A stretch of 45,115 nucleotides of DNA from Pseudorhodobacter sp. (GTDB taxonomy: Bacteria; Pseudomonadota; Alphaproteobacteria; Rhodobacterales; Rhodobacteraceae). Positions within the stretch are counted from its first letter, which is position 1. The number at the start of each line of letters is the position of its first letter. The stretch is taken from NCBI GenBank assembly GCA_024642045.1, contig JAHEBX010000008.1:1-45115 (forward strand). Reading direction: 5' to 3'. Below, piece by piece: positions 33,271-42,710 of the stretch. The notes beneath the pieces are model-generated. The model searched no databases and was not told the origin of the DNA. It worked only from the letters and a program-made list of their open reading frames with translations. Position numbers and translations under genes: made by a program.

Positions 33271-34902
33271 TTAGTTGCCAGCGCTTTCCATCTTGCGGTT
33301 TTCCAGCACTTCTTCCAGCCAGCCAAGTTTCATCTCGGGCACGGATGAGAGCAGCAGGTCGGTGTAATCGTCGAACGGTGGGGTCAGCACATCGGTCTTG
33401 CCGCCGTAGCGCACCACCTCACCGCGATACATGACCGCGATCTTGTCGGCGATGGCCCGCACGGTGGCGAGATCATGGGTGATGAACAGGTAAGCCACGC
33501 CTTCGCGAGCCTGCAGGCTGAGGAGCAGCTTGAGGATGCCGTCGGCGACCAGCGGGTCGAGGGCCGAGGTCACCTCGTCGCAAATGATCAGCTTGGGCTT
33601 GGCGGCCAGGGCGCGGGCAATGCAGACGCGCTGCTTTTGCCCGCCTGAAAGCTCGGCCGGATAGCGGTCGGCAAAGCCAGAGCCCATCTCGATCTCATCC
33701 AGCAGTTCTTGCACGCGCTGGCGTTTCGCCTCGCCCTTGAGGTCAAAGTAGAATTCCAGCGGCCGCCCGATGATGGTGCCGACGGTCTGGCGCGGGTTCA
33801 TTGCGGTGTCGGCCATCTGATAGATCATCTGCACTTCGCGCAGATCGTCCTTGCTGCGCTGGGCAAGCGCTGGCGACAGCGTGCGGCCGGCAAAGGTCAG
33901 CTTGCCTTTGGCGGCGGGCAAAAGTCCGGTAATCACCCGCGCCAGCGTCGATTTCCCCGATCCGCTTTCGCCCACCACAGCCAGCGTCTGGCCCGCTGGC
34001 AGATCAACAGTGATATTCTTGAGCACGTCGAAATTGGTGCCGCGATAGCGCGCGGTTACTCCGGCCACCGACAGCACCGGCGGGGCTTCGGCCTTTTCGT
34101 CATGATCAATCGAGCGGACCGAGACCAGCGCTTTGGTATAGTCTTCTTGCGGGTTGTTGATGATCTGGTCGGTAGTGCCGTATTCCACCTTTTTGCCACC
34201 CCGCAGCACAAGGATGTCGTCGGCCACCTGCGCCACCACGGCAAGGTCATGGGTGATGTAAAGTGCTGCCACCCCGGTATCGCGGATCGCGGTTTTGATC
34301 GCGACCAGCACGTCGATTTGCGTCGTCACATCCAGCGCGGTGGTCGGTTCGTCAAAGATCACCAGATCGGGTTTGGGGCAAAGCGCCATCGCGGTCATCG
34401 CGCGCTGCAACTGCCCGCCCGAGACCTGATGCGGATAGCGGCGGCCAAAGTTTTCAGGGTCGGGCAGGCCAAGCTTGCCAAACAGCTCTACCGCGCGCGC
34501 CTCGGCTTCAGTGCGCGACATCACGCCGTGCAACAGGCTGGTCTCGATCACCTGATCCATCAGGCGGATCGCGGGGTTAAAGGCGGCGGCGGCGGATTGT
34601 GCCACATAGGTCACCTCGCGCCCGCGCAGGGTGCGCAATTCGGCAGGCCCCGCCTCGCGGATCTCGCGCCCGTTCAGCAGGATATGGCCCCCCGTCAGCC
34701 GCACGCCGCCGCGGCCGTAGGACATCGCTGACAATCCGATGGTGGATTTGCCCGCCCCGGATTCGCCGATAAGCCCCAGCACGCGGCCTTGTTGCACTGA
34801 AACCGAGACGTTGTTGACCAAAACCACGTCACGCGGCTTTTCTCCGGGTGGGTAAGAGGTTGCCTCGATCCGCAAGCCTTTGATATCAAGCGTATTATGC
34901 AC
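33271..34902 (-). CDS. Dipeptide/oligopeptide ABC transporter, fused double ATPase (DppD-DppF type)
   Basis: A 543-residue protein with two ABC ATPase domains in tandem. The first has GESGAGKS (about 46-53), SGGQLQRA and IFDEPTTALD; the second has GESGSGKS (near 315), LSGGQKQR and ICDEVTSALD. Peptide/nickel importers normally use two separate ATPases, DppD and DppF; fused forms are common in rhizobia and Rhodobacteraceae. Two GTG codons compete as start: GGAGG fits 34902 better than 34905. It overlaps the permease gene by 8 nt. It drives import through the permeases and binding protein encoded upstream. Confidence 0.93.
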   Translation of the reverse strand: MHNTLDIKGLRIEATSYPPGEKPRDVVLVNNVSVSVQQGRVLGLIGESGAGKSTIGLSAMSYGRGGVRLTGGHILLNGREIREAGPAELRTLRGREVTYVAQSAAAAFNPAIRLMDQVIETSLLHGVMSRTEAEARAVELFGKLGLPDPENFGRRYPHQVSGGQLQRAMTAMALCPKPDLVIFDEPTTALDVTTQIDVLVAIKTAIRDTGVAALYITHDLAVVAQVADDILVLRGGKKVEYGTTDQIINNPQEDYTKALVSVRSIDHDEKAEAPPVLSVAGVTARYRGTNFDVLKNITVDLPAGQTLAVVGESGSGKSTLARVITGLLPAAKGKLTFAGRTLSPALAQRSKDDLREVQMIYQMADTAMNPRQTVGTIIGRPLEFYFDLKGEAKRQRVQELLDEIEMGSGFADRYPAELSGGQKQRVCIARALAAKPKLIICDEVTSALDPLVADGILKLLLSLQAREGVAYLFITHDLATVRAIADKIAVMYRGEVVRYGGKTDVLTPPFDDYTDLLLSSVPEMKLGWLEEVLENRKMESAGN

Positions 34903-35713
34903 CACGACCTCCTTTCAGGCTGGTGGTGCGCGACAGCACCCAATCCGCCACCAGATTCACCGAGATCGCCAGTGCCGCAATCGCCATCGCAGGCGCCAAG
35001 GCCGCCGATTTGCCATAGATCAGCCCGGCAGAGTTTTCTTTCACCAGGCCGCCCCAATCGGCCAGCGGCGGTTGCACGCCAAGACCAAGGAACGACAGCG
35101 TTGAGATGAACAGCACCGCAAAGATGAACCGCAGACCCAGTTCCGCAATCAGCGGCGTCAGCGCGTTTGGCAGGATTTCCGAAAAAATCACCCAGCCCTG
35201 ACCTTCGCCGCGCAGACGCGCCGCTTCGACGTAATCCATCACGGTGATATCGACCGCCACGGCGCGGCTCAGGCGGAACACCCGGGTCGAATCCAGCAAT
35301 CCCATCACAATGATCAGCGTCGGAAGCGTCACATCCACCGCCGTCAGCACCACAAGCGCAAGGATCAGCGACGGGATGGCCATCACCAGATCGACAAAGC
35401 GCGACAGCGCCTGATCGACCCAACCGCCCGCCGTTGCCGCCAGAAAGCCCAGCACCGAGCCGGTGACAAAGCTCAGGATCGTGGCACAGGTGGCCACGAA
35501 AATCGTCACCTGCGCGCCATAGATCATCCGCGTCAGCAGATCGCGACCAATGGAATCGGTGCCCAGAAGATGCGCGGACGAGGCCGGATCCCAGACCCCG
35601 CCAACGATTTCGCCAATTTGATAGGGCGCCAGCCATTGCGCAAAAATCGCAACGGCGAAAAACGCCCCTGTCAACAGCAGCCCGATCAGGGCAGAAACCG
35701 GAAGTCTTCTCAT
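34895..35713 (-). CDS. Peptide-type ABC transporter permease, DppC family
   Basis: A 272-residue inner-membrane permease. The N-terminal helix (ALIGLLLTGAFFAVAIFAQWLAP) is followed by LLGTDSIGRDLLTRMIYGAQ, a typical OppC/DppC block, and the cytoplasmic EAA-type loop EAARLRGEGQGWVIFSEILP that docks to the ATPase. Later LSFLGLGVQPPLADWGGLVKE is also a DppC hallmark. It overlaps the DppB-type gene by 4 nt (ATGA) and the ATPase by 8 nt. Confidence 0.93.
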   Translation of the reverse strand: MRRLPVSALIGLLLTGAFFAVAIFAQWLAPYQIGEIVGGVWDPASSAHLLGTDSIGRDLLTRMIYGAQVTIFVATCATILSFVTGSVLGFLAATAGGWVDQALSRFVDLVMAIPSLILALVVLTAVDVTLPTLIIVMGLLDSTRVFRLSRAVAVDITVMDYVEAARLRGEGQGWVIFSEILPNALTPLIAELGLRFIFAVLFISTLSFLGLGVQPPLADWGGLVKENSAGLIYGKSAALAPAMAIAALAISVNLVADWVLSRTTSLKGGRGA

Positions 35714-36666
35714 TTCGGATGCCTCAGTCTTGGATTGGTCAGAATGGACACCACATCCGCCACGATATTCAGCCCGATATAAATCGCGGCAAAGATCATC
35801 CCGCAGGCCAGCACCACCGGCATATCGCGCTTGGTCACGCTATCGACCAGAAACTGCCCCATGCCGGAATAGGCGAAAACCACTTCGACCACGACCACGC
35901 CCACCACCAGATAGGCAAGGTTCAGCATCACCACATTGACCACAGGCGCAATCGCATTGGGAAACGCGTGGCGCCAGATCACCTTGATCGGCGAAAGGCC
36001 CTTAAGCTCGGCCGTCTCGATATAGGCGGACTCCATCACATTCAGAATGGCCGCCCGCGTCATGCGCATCATATGCGCAAGCACCACCATCACCAGCACG
36101 ATCACCGGCAGGGCAATGGCTTGCAGCCGTTCCAAGAACCCCATGCTGGAAAACACCAGCGAGGTCGGCAGAAAAATATGCCAGCGCACCGCCAGAAAAT
36201 ACATCACAATATAACCGGCCACAAACTCGGGCAGTGAAATCGTCGCCAGTGTGACGCCGGAAATCAGCTTGTCGGGCCAGCGACCATTATAGCGCGCGGC
36301 AATCAGCCCCAACGTAATCGCCAAAGGCACCGCAATCACCGCAGAACAGCTGGCAAGGAACAACGTGTTGCCCAGTCTTTGCCCGACCGATTTGGCAATA
36401 TCCTGACCGTTGGCCAAAGACACCCCCAGATCACCGGTCAGAAATCCGCCAAGCCAGTGCAAATAGCGCCAGACGATTGGCTCATTCAGCCCCAGCTTTT
36501 CGCGCAGATTGGCAAGCGCCTCTGGCGTGGCCGATTGGCCGAGCATTGCTTGTGCGGTATCGCCCGGCAGGGCTGCCACGCCGAAAAAGATCAGCGCCGA
36601 CACGGCAAGCAGCAACAGCAGACCCAGCGCGATGCGCTGGGTCACGAGTTTCACAACCGGGTGCAT
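35710..36666 (-). CDS. Peptide-type ABC transporter permease, DppB family
   Basis: A 318-residue inner-membrane permease with the DppB signature: N-terminal helix (RIALGLLLLLAVSALIFFGV), LPGDTAQAMLG, LGLNEPIVWRYLHWL, then YIETAELKGLSPIKVIWRHA as the ATPase-docking loop, and a C-terminal FAYSGMGQFLVDSVTKRD. It begins 7 nt after the binding-protein stop and overlaps the DppC-type gene. With the partner permease it forms the translocation pore. The chemical nature of the substrate is not given by the sequence. Confidence 0.93.
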   Translation of the reverse strand: MHPVVKLVTQRIALGLLLLLAVSALIFFGVAALPGDTAQAMLGQSATPEALANLREKLGLNEPIVWRYLHWLGGFLTGDLGVSLANGQDIAKSVGQRLGNTLFLASCSAVIAVPLAITLGLIAARYNGRWPDKLISGVTLATISLPEFVAGYIVMYFLAVRWHIFLPTSLVFSSMGFLERLQAIALPVIVLVMVVLAHMMRMTRAAILNVMESAYIETAELKGLSPIKVIWRHAFPNAIAPVVNVVMLNLAYLVVGVVVVEVVFAYSGMGQFLVDSVTKRDMPVVLACGMIFAAIYIGLNIVADVVSILTNPRLRHPK

Positions 36667-36673
36667 GCCGGCC

Positions 36674-38263
36674 TCAGGCGTTCAGCCAGCACTTGGCAAG
36701 TGCGCGGCCATTCATCATCTCGCCGTTCGGATCTGCGAACCAGCCGCCAACTTCGTCACGCTTGGCGGCAACGAAATCGTTGAACATCGGGCAAATCAGA
36801 CCGCCGGTGTCGCGCAAGATATTGGCAAGCTCGGAGTACATCGCCTTGCGCTTGGTCTGATCCAGTTCGGCGCGGGCTGCAATCAGCACCTCGTCAAAAT
36901 GGGGGTCTTTGAACTTGGTGTCGTTCCAGTCTGCGGTCGACAGGTACGCCGTCGAATACATCTGGTCCTGCACCGGACGCCCGCCCCAATAGGACGCACA
37001 GAAGGGGGCCACGTTCCAGACGTTCGACCAATAGCCATCATCGGGCTCGCGCTTGATTTCCAACGGGATACCGGCTGCATTGGCCGACTGCTGGAACAGC
37101 TGCGCCGCCTCGATCGCACCCGGGAAGGCCCCATTTGCGACCTGCAGCACGATGGGCGAGCCATCATGGCCCGATTTCTTATAGTATTCAGCCGCCTTGA
37201 CGGGATCATATTCGCGCTGCGGGATGGTGTCGTCAAACAGCGGATAGGCCGCGTTGATCGGGAAGTCATTGCCGACCGAACCCAGACCACCAAGGATTTT
37301 CTCGACCATTTCCTTGCGGTTGATCGCCAGCTTCAACGACATGCGCAGGTCGTTGTTGTCAAACGGTGCCTTGTCGCAGTGCATGATAAAGACATAGTGC
37401 CCGCGACCCGCCACCGACTCGATCGACATCCCCGGCGCGCCTTTCAGCAGGTCGATGATTTTCGGGTCGATCTTGTTGATCATATGCACCTGACCCGCCT
37501 GCAAAGCGGCGGTGCGCGCGGTGTTGTCGTTGATGACGATGATCTCGACCTGATCCGCATGGCCAAGGTCTTTGTCCCAGTGGTCTGCGAACTTCTCGAA
37601 GGTGTGGCGCACACCCGGCTCATTCACGACAACCTTATAGGGGCCGGCTCCGATGCCTGCGTCAGGCGCATCGACGCCGCCACCGGGCTGGATGATCAGG
37701 TGGTAGTCCGCCATCAGGAACGGCAAGTCGGCGTTGCCCGCAGCCAGTTTGAGCGTGACGGTGTCACCCTCGGCGGTCATTTCGGCAATACCCTTGACGA
37801 TGCCCAGAGCGCCCGATTGCGATTTCTCGTCGGTGTGCCGCTTCAGCGTCGCGATCACGTCGTCAGGGGTCACATCAGCGCCATTGTGGAACTTGACGCC
37901 CGCGCGGATCTTGAACTTCCACTCGGTCGCATCAGCGTTCGAGGACACTTCTTCGGCAAGACGGTGAACGATTTCACCCTTCTCGTTCACATCGACCAGA
38001 GTGTCACCCCAGAGCAGGTTGACCATGAACGGCACTTCTGATGCGGCCAGAGCCGGATCGAGCGAGTTGGTGCTTTCTCCGCCTGACATGCCAGCGCGCA
38101 GCAGACCGCCCTTCTTGGGTTCCTCGGCCTTGGCTGCGGTGGTCAAGAGTGTCCCCGCCATTGCTGCCGAAACGCCCAATGCGCTTGCGCGGCCGATAAA
38201 TTCGCGGCGGCTGATCAGCCCCTTGGCCGCAGATTTCAACAGATGGTTCAGTTCAACAGACAT
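36674..38263 (-). CDS. Peptide-type ABC transporter substrate-binding protein (SBP family 5), Tat-exported
   Basis: A 529-residue family 5 binding protein, first gene of the leftward transport operon. The N-terminus has a twin-arginine motif (SRREFIGRA, R19-R20), a hydrophobic stretch with Ala/Gly/Leu and a cleavage site after AKA near residue 46, so it should be folded and exported by Tat to the periplasm. The mature part has the family motifs SLDPALAASEVP, DVTPDDVIATL and YWGGRPVQDQMYS. GGGAGA six bases before the ATG at 38263 sets the start; a frame reaching 38398 is not used. A 22-bp palindrome lies upstream. The ligand may be an oligopeptide, a sugar or another solute, since family 5 is broad. 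Confidence 0.92.
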   Translation of the reverse strand: MSVELNHLLKSAAKGLISRREFIGRASALGVSAAMAGTLLTTAAKAEEPKKGGLLRAGMSGGESTNSLDPALAASEVPFMVNLLWGDTLVDVNEKGEIVHRLAEEVSSNADATEWKFKIRAGVKFHNGADVTPDDVIATLKRHTDEKSQSGALGIVKGIAEMTAEGDTVTLKLAAGNADLPFLMADYHLIIQPGGGVDAPDAGIGAGPYKVVVNEPGVRHTFEKFADHWDKDLGHADQVEIIVINDNTARTAALQAGQVHMINKIDPKIIDLLKGAPGMSIESVAGRGHYVFIMHCDKAPFDNNDLRMSLKLAINRKEMVEKILGGLGSVGNDFPINAAYPLFDDTIPQREYDPVKAAEYYKKSGHDGSPIVLQVANGAFPGAIEAAQLFQQSANAAGIPLEIKREPDDGYWSNVWNVAPFCASYWGGRPVQDQMYSTAYLSTADWNDTKFKDPHFDEVLIAARAELDQTKRKAMYSELANILRDTGGLICPMFNDFVAAKRDEVGGWFADPNGEMMNGRALAKCWLNA

Positions 38264-38328
38264 CGCATTCTCCCTGATTGGCTTGTCGCCACTTGAATTG
38301 TTTTTGACACGTTGAACTCGTGCCCTTG

Positions 38329-38350
38329 TTATTGATTTGACAATCAATAA
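38329..38350. promoter_or_regulatory. Perfect 22-bp palindrome before the transporter operon
   Basis: TTATTGATT (38329-38337) and AATCAATAA (38342-38350) are perfectly complementary around TGAC. It lies 66 bp upstream of the binding-protein start, in the 137-bp gap after the CocE-like gene, and is much AT-richer than its surroundings. Shape and position suit a dimeric repressor or activator, such as a GntR- or LacI-type protein. No regulator gene adjoins the operon in this window. Confidence 0.6.
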
Positions 38351-38400
38351 CCCGCCAACTTTCCATAAGGCAAGGATTCTTGCCACATGTTCTATCACAG

Positions 38401-40461
38401 TCAGATGAAACGCCGCGCGACTTCTTCGTCAAACTCGCGTTCGAAAATCACCGCAGCGCCCTCGTAAGCCGTCAGTCGCGCCCGCAAACGCAAATGGGTC
38501 ACGGTGGCAGTCATCTCTGCCCAGGCTATTGTTTTTACAGACCAATCCCCGCGCGACAACCTCTGTTCCCAGATGTGCTCCGCTCGGGCGGACAAAGGGT
38601 CGTCAGGGCGGATTTCCCAGATCTCTTGCATCGTCTCCCCGGTGCAAAGCCCATGATCCAGATTTTCCACGTCGCCCAAATCGTCTTTCACGATCAAAGA
38701 CTGCGTCCCGGCGATCAGATCCTGCTCGATGCAACGCGAGCTTTTTCCCGCCCGCAGCTGCCTGTGGTTCCAGGGCCGCGCGCCCTCGGGGGCAGGCGGT
38801 TGCCATTCGGCGTCGCTGCCCAGATGCACCGGCAGCTTGAGTGATCCCGCCGTAACCGTCAGCCGCCCCGCCTCGGGCGAGGGCCACAGGAACGGCCAAT
38901 AGCTGTTGGACAGCGCCAGCCGCAGCCGATGCCCCGCCGCCAGTCGATAGGCCATCTGATCCAGAGCAAAGCCGATGTCGACGGCAACCCCAGGCTGCAT
39001 CACCTCGGGCGCCTCCAGGCTGGTGCGGTGGCACAGGTTCAGCATCCCATGCGCGATGCGCACCGAGCTTCCGTCCGGTGCCACGTCACACAACCGCGCC
39101 ACCACAAAGCCCAAGCGCGTGTCGCTGGCCACGCGCAATTGCAACCGCGCGGCCCCCAGCAGGTCAAGCGGTTCAGCCAGAACCTCGCCGTCAAAGCACA
39201 GCGACAGCGCATCCTCGCCCGCCTGATCCCCCGGCATTTCTCCATTCAGCCCCATCGGAAAGAACTCGCCCGCCTGCATCCCCAGATGCTGCGGCGACGC
39301 GATCACGGCCTCAAAGTCCCCGGCGCCACCCTCTCTCGTCAAATATCCTTGGGCGCAGCTCTGATTGGCCCGCCGAATTGCTTGAGGCGCAGACCGCCCC
39401 CCCTCACCTGCCGCCAAGGTCCAGACCTCGGGTCGCACGCGCGGCGAGGGCCACGCCTGTTCAACCACCCAATGCCCCGCGCGATGCCGGACGCTTGCAT
39501 CCGGCGGCGCAGAATGGAGCATATAGGCGCGGTAAGCCCCGTCCTGCTCTACCCCGTTCTCAATGCCCTTGAGCCAACGATCCCACCAGCGCACCGCCAT
39601 TTGCAGGAACCCAATCGCCGGACCCGGCACCGCCGTATGGGGATATTGATGCACCCACGGGCCAACGATACCCTGCACGGGGGCGGGCACATTCTCGACC
39701 AGATGCGCCACGGTGTTCATATAGTTGTCGGCCCAACCGCCCCAGGACAGCACCGGCACCGTCATGCGCGCATAGTCTTCGCTGACCGAGCCGTGCTTCC
39801 AATAGTCGTTCTTTTCCTGCATCTCGGCCCAACGCGGCGCGAGCCAAGGCTCGGCAGCCAATCGCTCCAGCCAGATCTCGCGCCAATCGGCCCGCAAGGC
39901 CGGGTCCGGCGGGCGGCTGGAATACGACAGCATTACCGCGCCCCAGCCGAAATTCTCGCCCAACAGGCAGCCGCCTTTGTAGTGAATATCATCGGCAAAG
40001 CGGTCAGTGGTCGAACAGACCGAGATCACGGCCTTGAGCGCGGGCGGTTGCAAAAAGGCGGTTTGCAGGCAGTTAAAGCCGCCCCAGCTTTTGCCCATCA
40101 TGCCCACCGCACCTGAACACCACGGCTGTGCGGCCAGCCATTCGATCACTTCGCAGGCGTCGGCCAGTTCCTGAATGGTGTATTCGTCGGCCATCAGCCC
40201 TTCAGAATCACCGTTGCCTCGCATATCGACACGCACGCAAGCATAGCCGTGGCCCGCGACATAGGGATGCATCATCTCATCGCGCGGCAAAGTCCCGTCG
40301 CGCTTGCGGTAAGGAATATATTCCAGCACAGCAGGCACCGGATTGCTGGCGGCATCTTTTGGCATCCAGACCCGCGCCGACAGACGGCATCCATCCGACA
40401 TCACGATGCCCATGTCATCCTGCGCCACAACGGCACGGGAAAATTCACGACGCACCTGCAT
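38401..40461 (-). CDS. CocE/NonD family hydrolase (X-Pro dipeptidyl-peptidase S15 fold)
   Basis: A 686-residue alpha/beta hydrolase. The N-terminal fold has EYIPYRKRDGT and RVDMRGNGDSEG (oxyanion region), the nucleophile S125 in GKSWGG, and VLSWGGWADNY and GPWVHQYPHTAV for the acid/histidine block. The C-terminal jelly-roll domain (about 430-686) is typical of cocaine esterase and S15 peptidases. It could hydrolyse a peptide, an amide or an ester; proximity to a peptide-type ABC importer makes a peptidase-like job plausible. GGAGG six bases upstream fixes the ATG at 40461 (MQVRREFS). It is co-directional with the importer and lies upstream of it, 137 bp away. Confidence 0.9.
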   Translation of the reverse strand: MQVRREFSRAVVAQDDMGIVMSDGCRLSARVWMPKDAASNPVPAVLEYIPYRKRDGTLPRDEMMHPYVAGHGYACVRVDMRGNGDSEGLMADEYTIQELADACEVIEWLAAQPWCSGAVGMMGKSWGGFNCLQTAFLQPPALKAVISVCSTTDRFADDIHYKGGCLLGENFGWGAVMLSYSSRPPDPALRADWREIWLERLAAEPWLAPRWAEMQEKNDYWKHGSVSEDYARMTVPVLSWGGWADNYMNTVAHLVENVPAPVQGIVGPWVHQYPHTAVPGPAIGFLQMAVRWWDRWLKGIENGVEQDGAYRAYMLHSAPPDASVRHRAGHWVVEQAWPSPRVRPEVWTLAAGEGGRSAPQAIRRANQSCAQGYLTREGGAGDFEAVIASPQHLGMQAGEFFPMGLNGEMPGDQAGEDALSLCFDGEVLAEPLDLLGAARLQLRVASDTRLGFVVARLCDVAPDGSSVRIAHGMLNLCHRTSLEAPEVMQPGVAVDIGFALDQMAYRLAAGHRLRLALSNSYWPFLWPSPEAGRLTVTAGSLKLPVHLGSDAEWQPPAPEGARPWNHRQLRAGKSSRCIEQDLIAGTQSLIVKDDLGDVENLDHGLCTGETMQEIWEIRPDDPLSARAEHIWEQRLSRGDWSVKTIAWAEMTATVTHLRLRARLTAYEGAAVIFEREFDEEVARRFI

Positions 40462-40815
40462 GCCCAACCTCCATTTTGCGCCATCAGACGCCAGCCCGCC
40501 CCGCCAACCCCGCTTATTCCCGCCCATCTGAAGCCAGAAAACGACATCGCGTCCGGCACGGCTTGCAATGCACCCCGCTTTTTGCAGAAATCGAAACGGG
40601 CCACTGGCTCTGTCTCGATGCCAGCCTGTAGCCCAAGCGCACCGCTCGCCTGCACCAGAGGCGCACCGGGATCGCTGGCCTGCCCGACCCGTCCATCCTG
40701 CCCGACGACAGTCCCAACGCCCGCACCCAGAATCTGCGCTTCACCCTCATCCGGTTCACCTCTTTCATTGCCATGCGCCGGCGCAGCCCGAAAATTCAGA
40801 CCGGCGGCTTGTACA
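40462..40815. other. 354-bp stretch without a recognisable gene
   Basis: Frames on both strands are short, overlapping and without a good start or family-like sequence. On the plus strand a run ending just before 40816 (with RFTLIRFTSFIAMRR) has a stop directly after and no plausible start. The stretch probably holds the promoter of the CocE-like gene (leftward) and the lost promoter of the frameshifted gene to its right. Confidence 0.4.
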
Positions 40816-41113
40816 ATGACTGACCGCAGCCAGATCAAGGTCCGCGACATCACCTCTCCCACCCATATCACCCGTGTCGACCACGCCAAATACCAGGCCA
40901 TGCGCGCAGCCTTGCTTGAGGTCGTGCCCAGCGGTCCCCCAGCATGACCCCCGCGGTGCGACGATTGCCCACCGCGACTTCGCACGCTTGCCCGAGGGCG
41001 CCAAAGCCGGCTGGTGGCTGAAATGCCTGCACCTGAATCCGGAGGCGCGGGGCAGCCTCGCCCGCCGCCCCAAAACTCCGCTGCGCCTGCACCGCACCCG
41101 CCAGCCCACCTGA
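40816..41113 (+). pseudogene. Frameshifted small protein, DUF6958-like
   Basis: Two pieces in different frames read as one small protein. The first, from ATG 40816, gives MTDRSQIKVRDITSP then DHAKYQAMRAALLEVVPSG, and stops at 40947. The second, in another frame, gives LPEGAKAGWWLKCLHLNPEA and KTPLRLHRT, ending at 41113. Between them MTPA can be read at 40944 in the third frame, so at least two single-base losses (or one larger lesion) are needed. Whole proteins with RAALL-VLP, PGMT and GAKAGWW followed by a C-terminal KPLRLHR pattern belong, from memory, to DUF6958, about 95-100 residues. Function is unknown. An assembly error is possible, but two shifts within about 20 bp favour real decay. 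Confidence 0.6.
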
Positions 41114-41191
41114 TGGCGGCAAAATTCGGACTGTTCTTTCCGCACACTTTTGCACATCTTGGCGGCAACGACACTCAACGGAAGGCCGAAC

Positions 41192-42700
41192 ATGTCCACC
41201 AAGCCCAACATCCTGATCCTGATGGTTGACCAACTTACCGGAACCCTGTTCGATGATGGCCCCGCCGATTTCCTGCACGCGCCAAACTTACGGCGTCTGG
41301 CGGATCATTCTGTGCGCTTTGCCAATGCCTATACCGCCTCACCACTCTGCGCGCCGGCGCGCGCGGCCTTCATGTCAGGTGCACTGCCGCGCCGCACACG
41401 CGTCTATGATAACGCTGCCGAATTTGCCTCTGATATCCCGACCTATGCCCACCATCTGCGCCGCGCGGGCTATTATACCTGCCTGTCGGGTAAGATGCAC
41501 TTTGTCGGCCCCGACCAGATGCACGGGTTCGAAGAACGCCTGACCACCGACATCTATCCCGCCGATTTCGGCTGGACGCCCGACTATCGCAAACCGGGCG
41601 AGCGGATCGACTGGTGGTATCACAACCTGGGCTCGGTCACCGGCGCAGGCGTGGCCGAGATCACCAACCAGCTGGAATACGACGACGATGTCTGCTTTCA
41701 GGCGGTGCAAAAGATCTATGACCTCAGCCGCGGACTCGACCCGCGCCCCTGGTGTCTGACGGCCAGCTTTACCCATCCGCACGACCCCTTCGTGGCGCGA
41801 CGTAAATACTGGGACCTCTACCATAACGCCCCGGAATGCGAACCGCCCGAGCCTGTCGCCTATCAGGATATGGACGCTCATTCCAAACGCCTGATGGATG
41901 CCTGCGACTGGCGTGGCCTCGAGGTCACACCAGCCCATATCCGCCGCGCACGCCAAGGCTATTTCGCCAACATCTCTTATGTCGATGATAAAATCGGCGA
42001 GATTTTTGCCGCACTCGAGGCGACACGCCAAGAGGCTGTTGTGATCTTTGTGTCCGACCACGGCGAGATGCTGGGCCGCAAAGGGCTGTGGTTCAAGATG
42101 AACTTCTTTGAAGGTGCCGCACGCGTGCCGATGATGATTGCAGCGCCCGGCCTTGATCCGCAACGCATCGAGACCCCCGTTTCGACCATCGACCTCACGC
42201 CAACCCTTTGCGATCTGGCCGGAATCTCGATGGACGAGGTGATGCCATGGACCGACGGCATGAGCCTTCTGCCGCTTGCGACGGGCACAGAGCGCCTCGA
42301 ACCCGTGGCCATAGAATATGCGGCCGAGGGCAGTATCACCCCGATGGTGGCGCTGCGCATGGGCGCGTGGAAATATATTCACTGCCCCGTCGATCCCGAC
42401 ATGCTGTTTGATCTGGCGTCCGACCCCGAGGAAAATCACAACCTCGCGGCCGACCCCCGTGCCGCCGAGGTCCTTGCGCATTTTCAGACAATGACCGAAG
42501 ACCGCTGGAACCTGCCCGCCTATGACGACGAGGTCCGCCAGTCACAAGCACGACGCTGGGTGGTCTATGAGGCGCTGCGCAACGGCAATTATTACCCGTG
42601 GGATTACCAACCCCTGCGCGCCGCATCCGAGCGCTATATGCGCAACCACATGGATCTGAACATTCTCGAAGAGAGCAAACGCTTCCCGCGAGGCGAATAA
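41192..42700 (+). CDS. betC: Choline-sulfatase
   Basis: A 502-residue sulfatase that would release choline and sulfate from choline-O-sulfate in the cytoplasm. The modification site CAPAR is present, with C53 the formylglycine cysteine; metal ligands include D13 in MVDQ and the pair in SDHGEMLG. The C-terminus has the choline-sulfatase-specific extension RWVVYEALRNGNYYPWDYQP. No signal peptide is seen, as expected for BetC. GGAAGG upstream selects ATG 41192 over the frame start at 41150. The neighbour across the repeat is a choline-dehydrogenase-like GMC enzyme, so sulfate ester use could feed glycine betaine synthesis. Usual betB and betI partners are not in the window. Confidence 0.9.
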   Translation: MSTKPNILILMVDQLTGTLFDDGPADFLHAPNLRRLADHSVRFANAYTASPLCAPARAAFMSGALPRRTRVYDNAAEFASDIPTYAHHLRRAGYYTCLSGKMHFVGPDQMHGFEERLTTDIYPADFGWTPDYRKPGERIDWWYHNLGSVTGAGVAEITNQLEYDDDVCFQAVQKIYDLSRGLDPRPWCLTASFTHPHDPFVARRKYWDLYHNAPECEPPEPVAYQDMDAHSKRLMDACDWRGLEVTPAHIRRARQGYFANISYVDDKIGEIFAALEATRQEAVVIFVSDHGEMLGRKGLWFKMNFFEGAARVPMMIAAPGLDPQRIETPVSTIDLTPTLCDLAGISMDEVMPWTDGMSLLPLATGTERLEPVAIEYAAEGSITPMVALRMGAWKYIHCPVDPDMLFDLASDPEENHNLAADPRAAEVLAHFQTMTEDRWNLPAYDDEVRQSQARRWVVYEALRNGNYYPWDYQPLRAASERYMRNHMDLNILEESKRFPRGE

Positions 42701-42710
42701 CCCCGAACCA

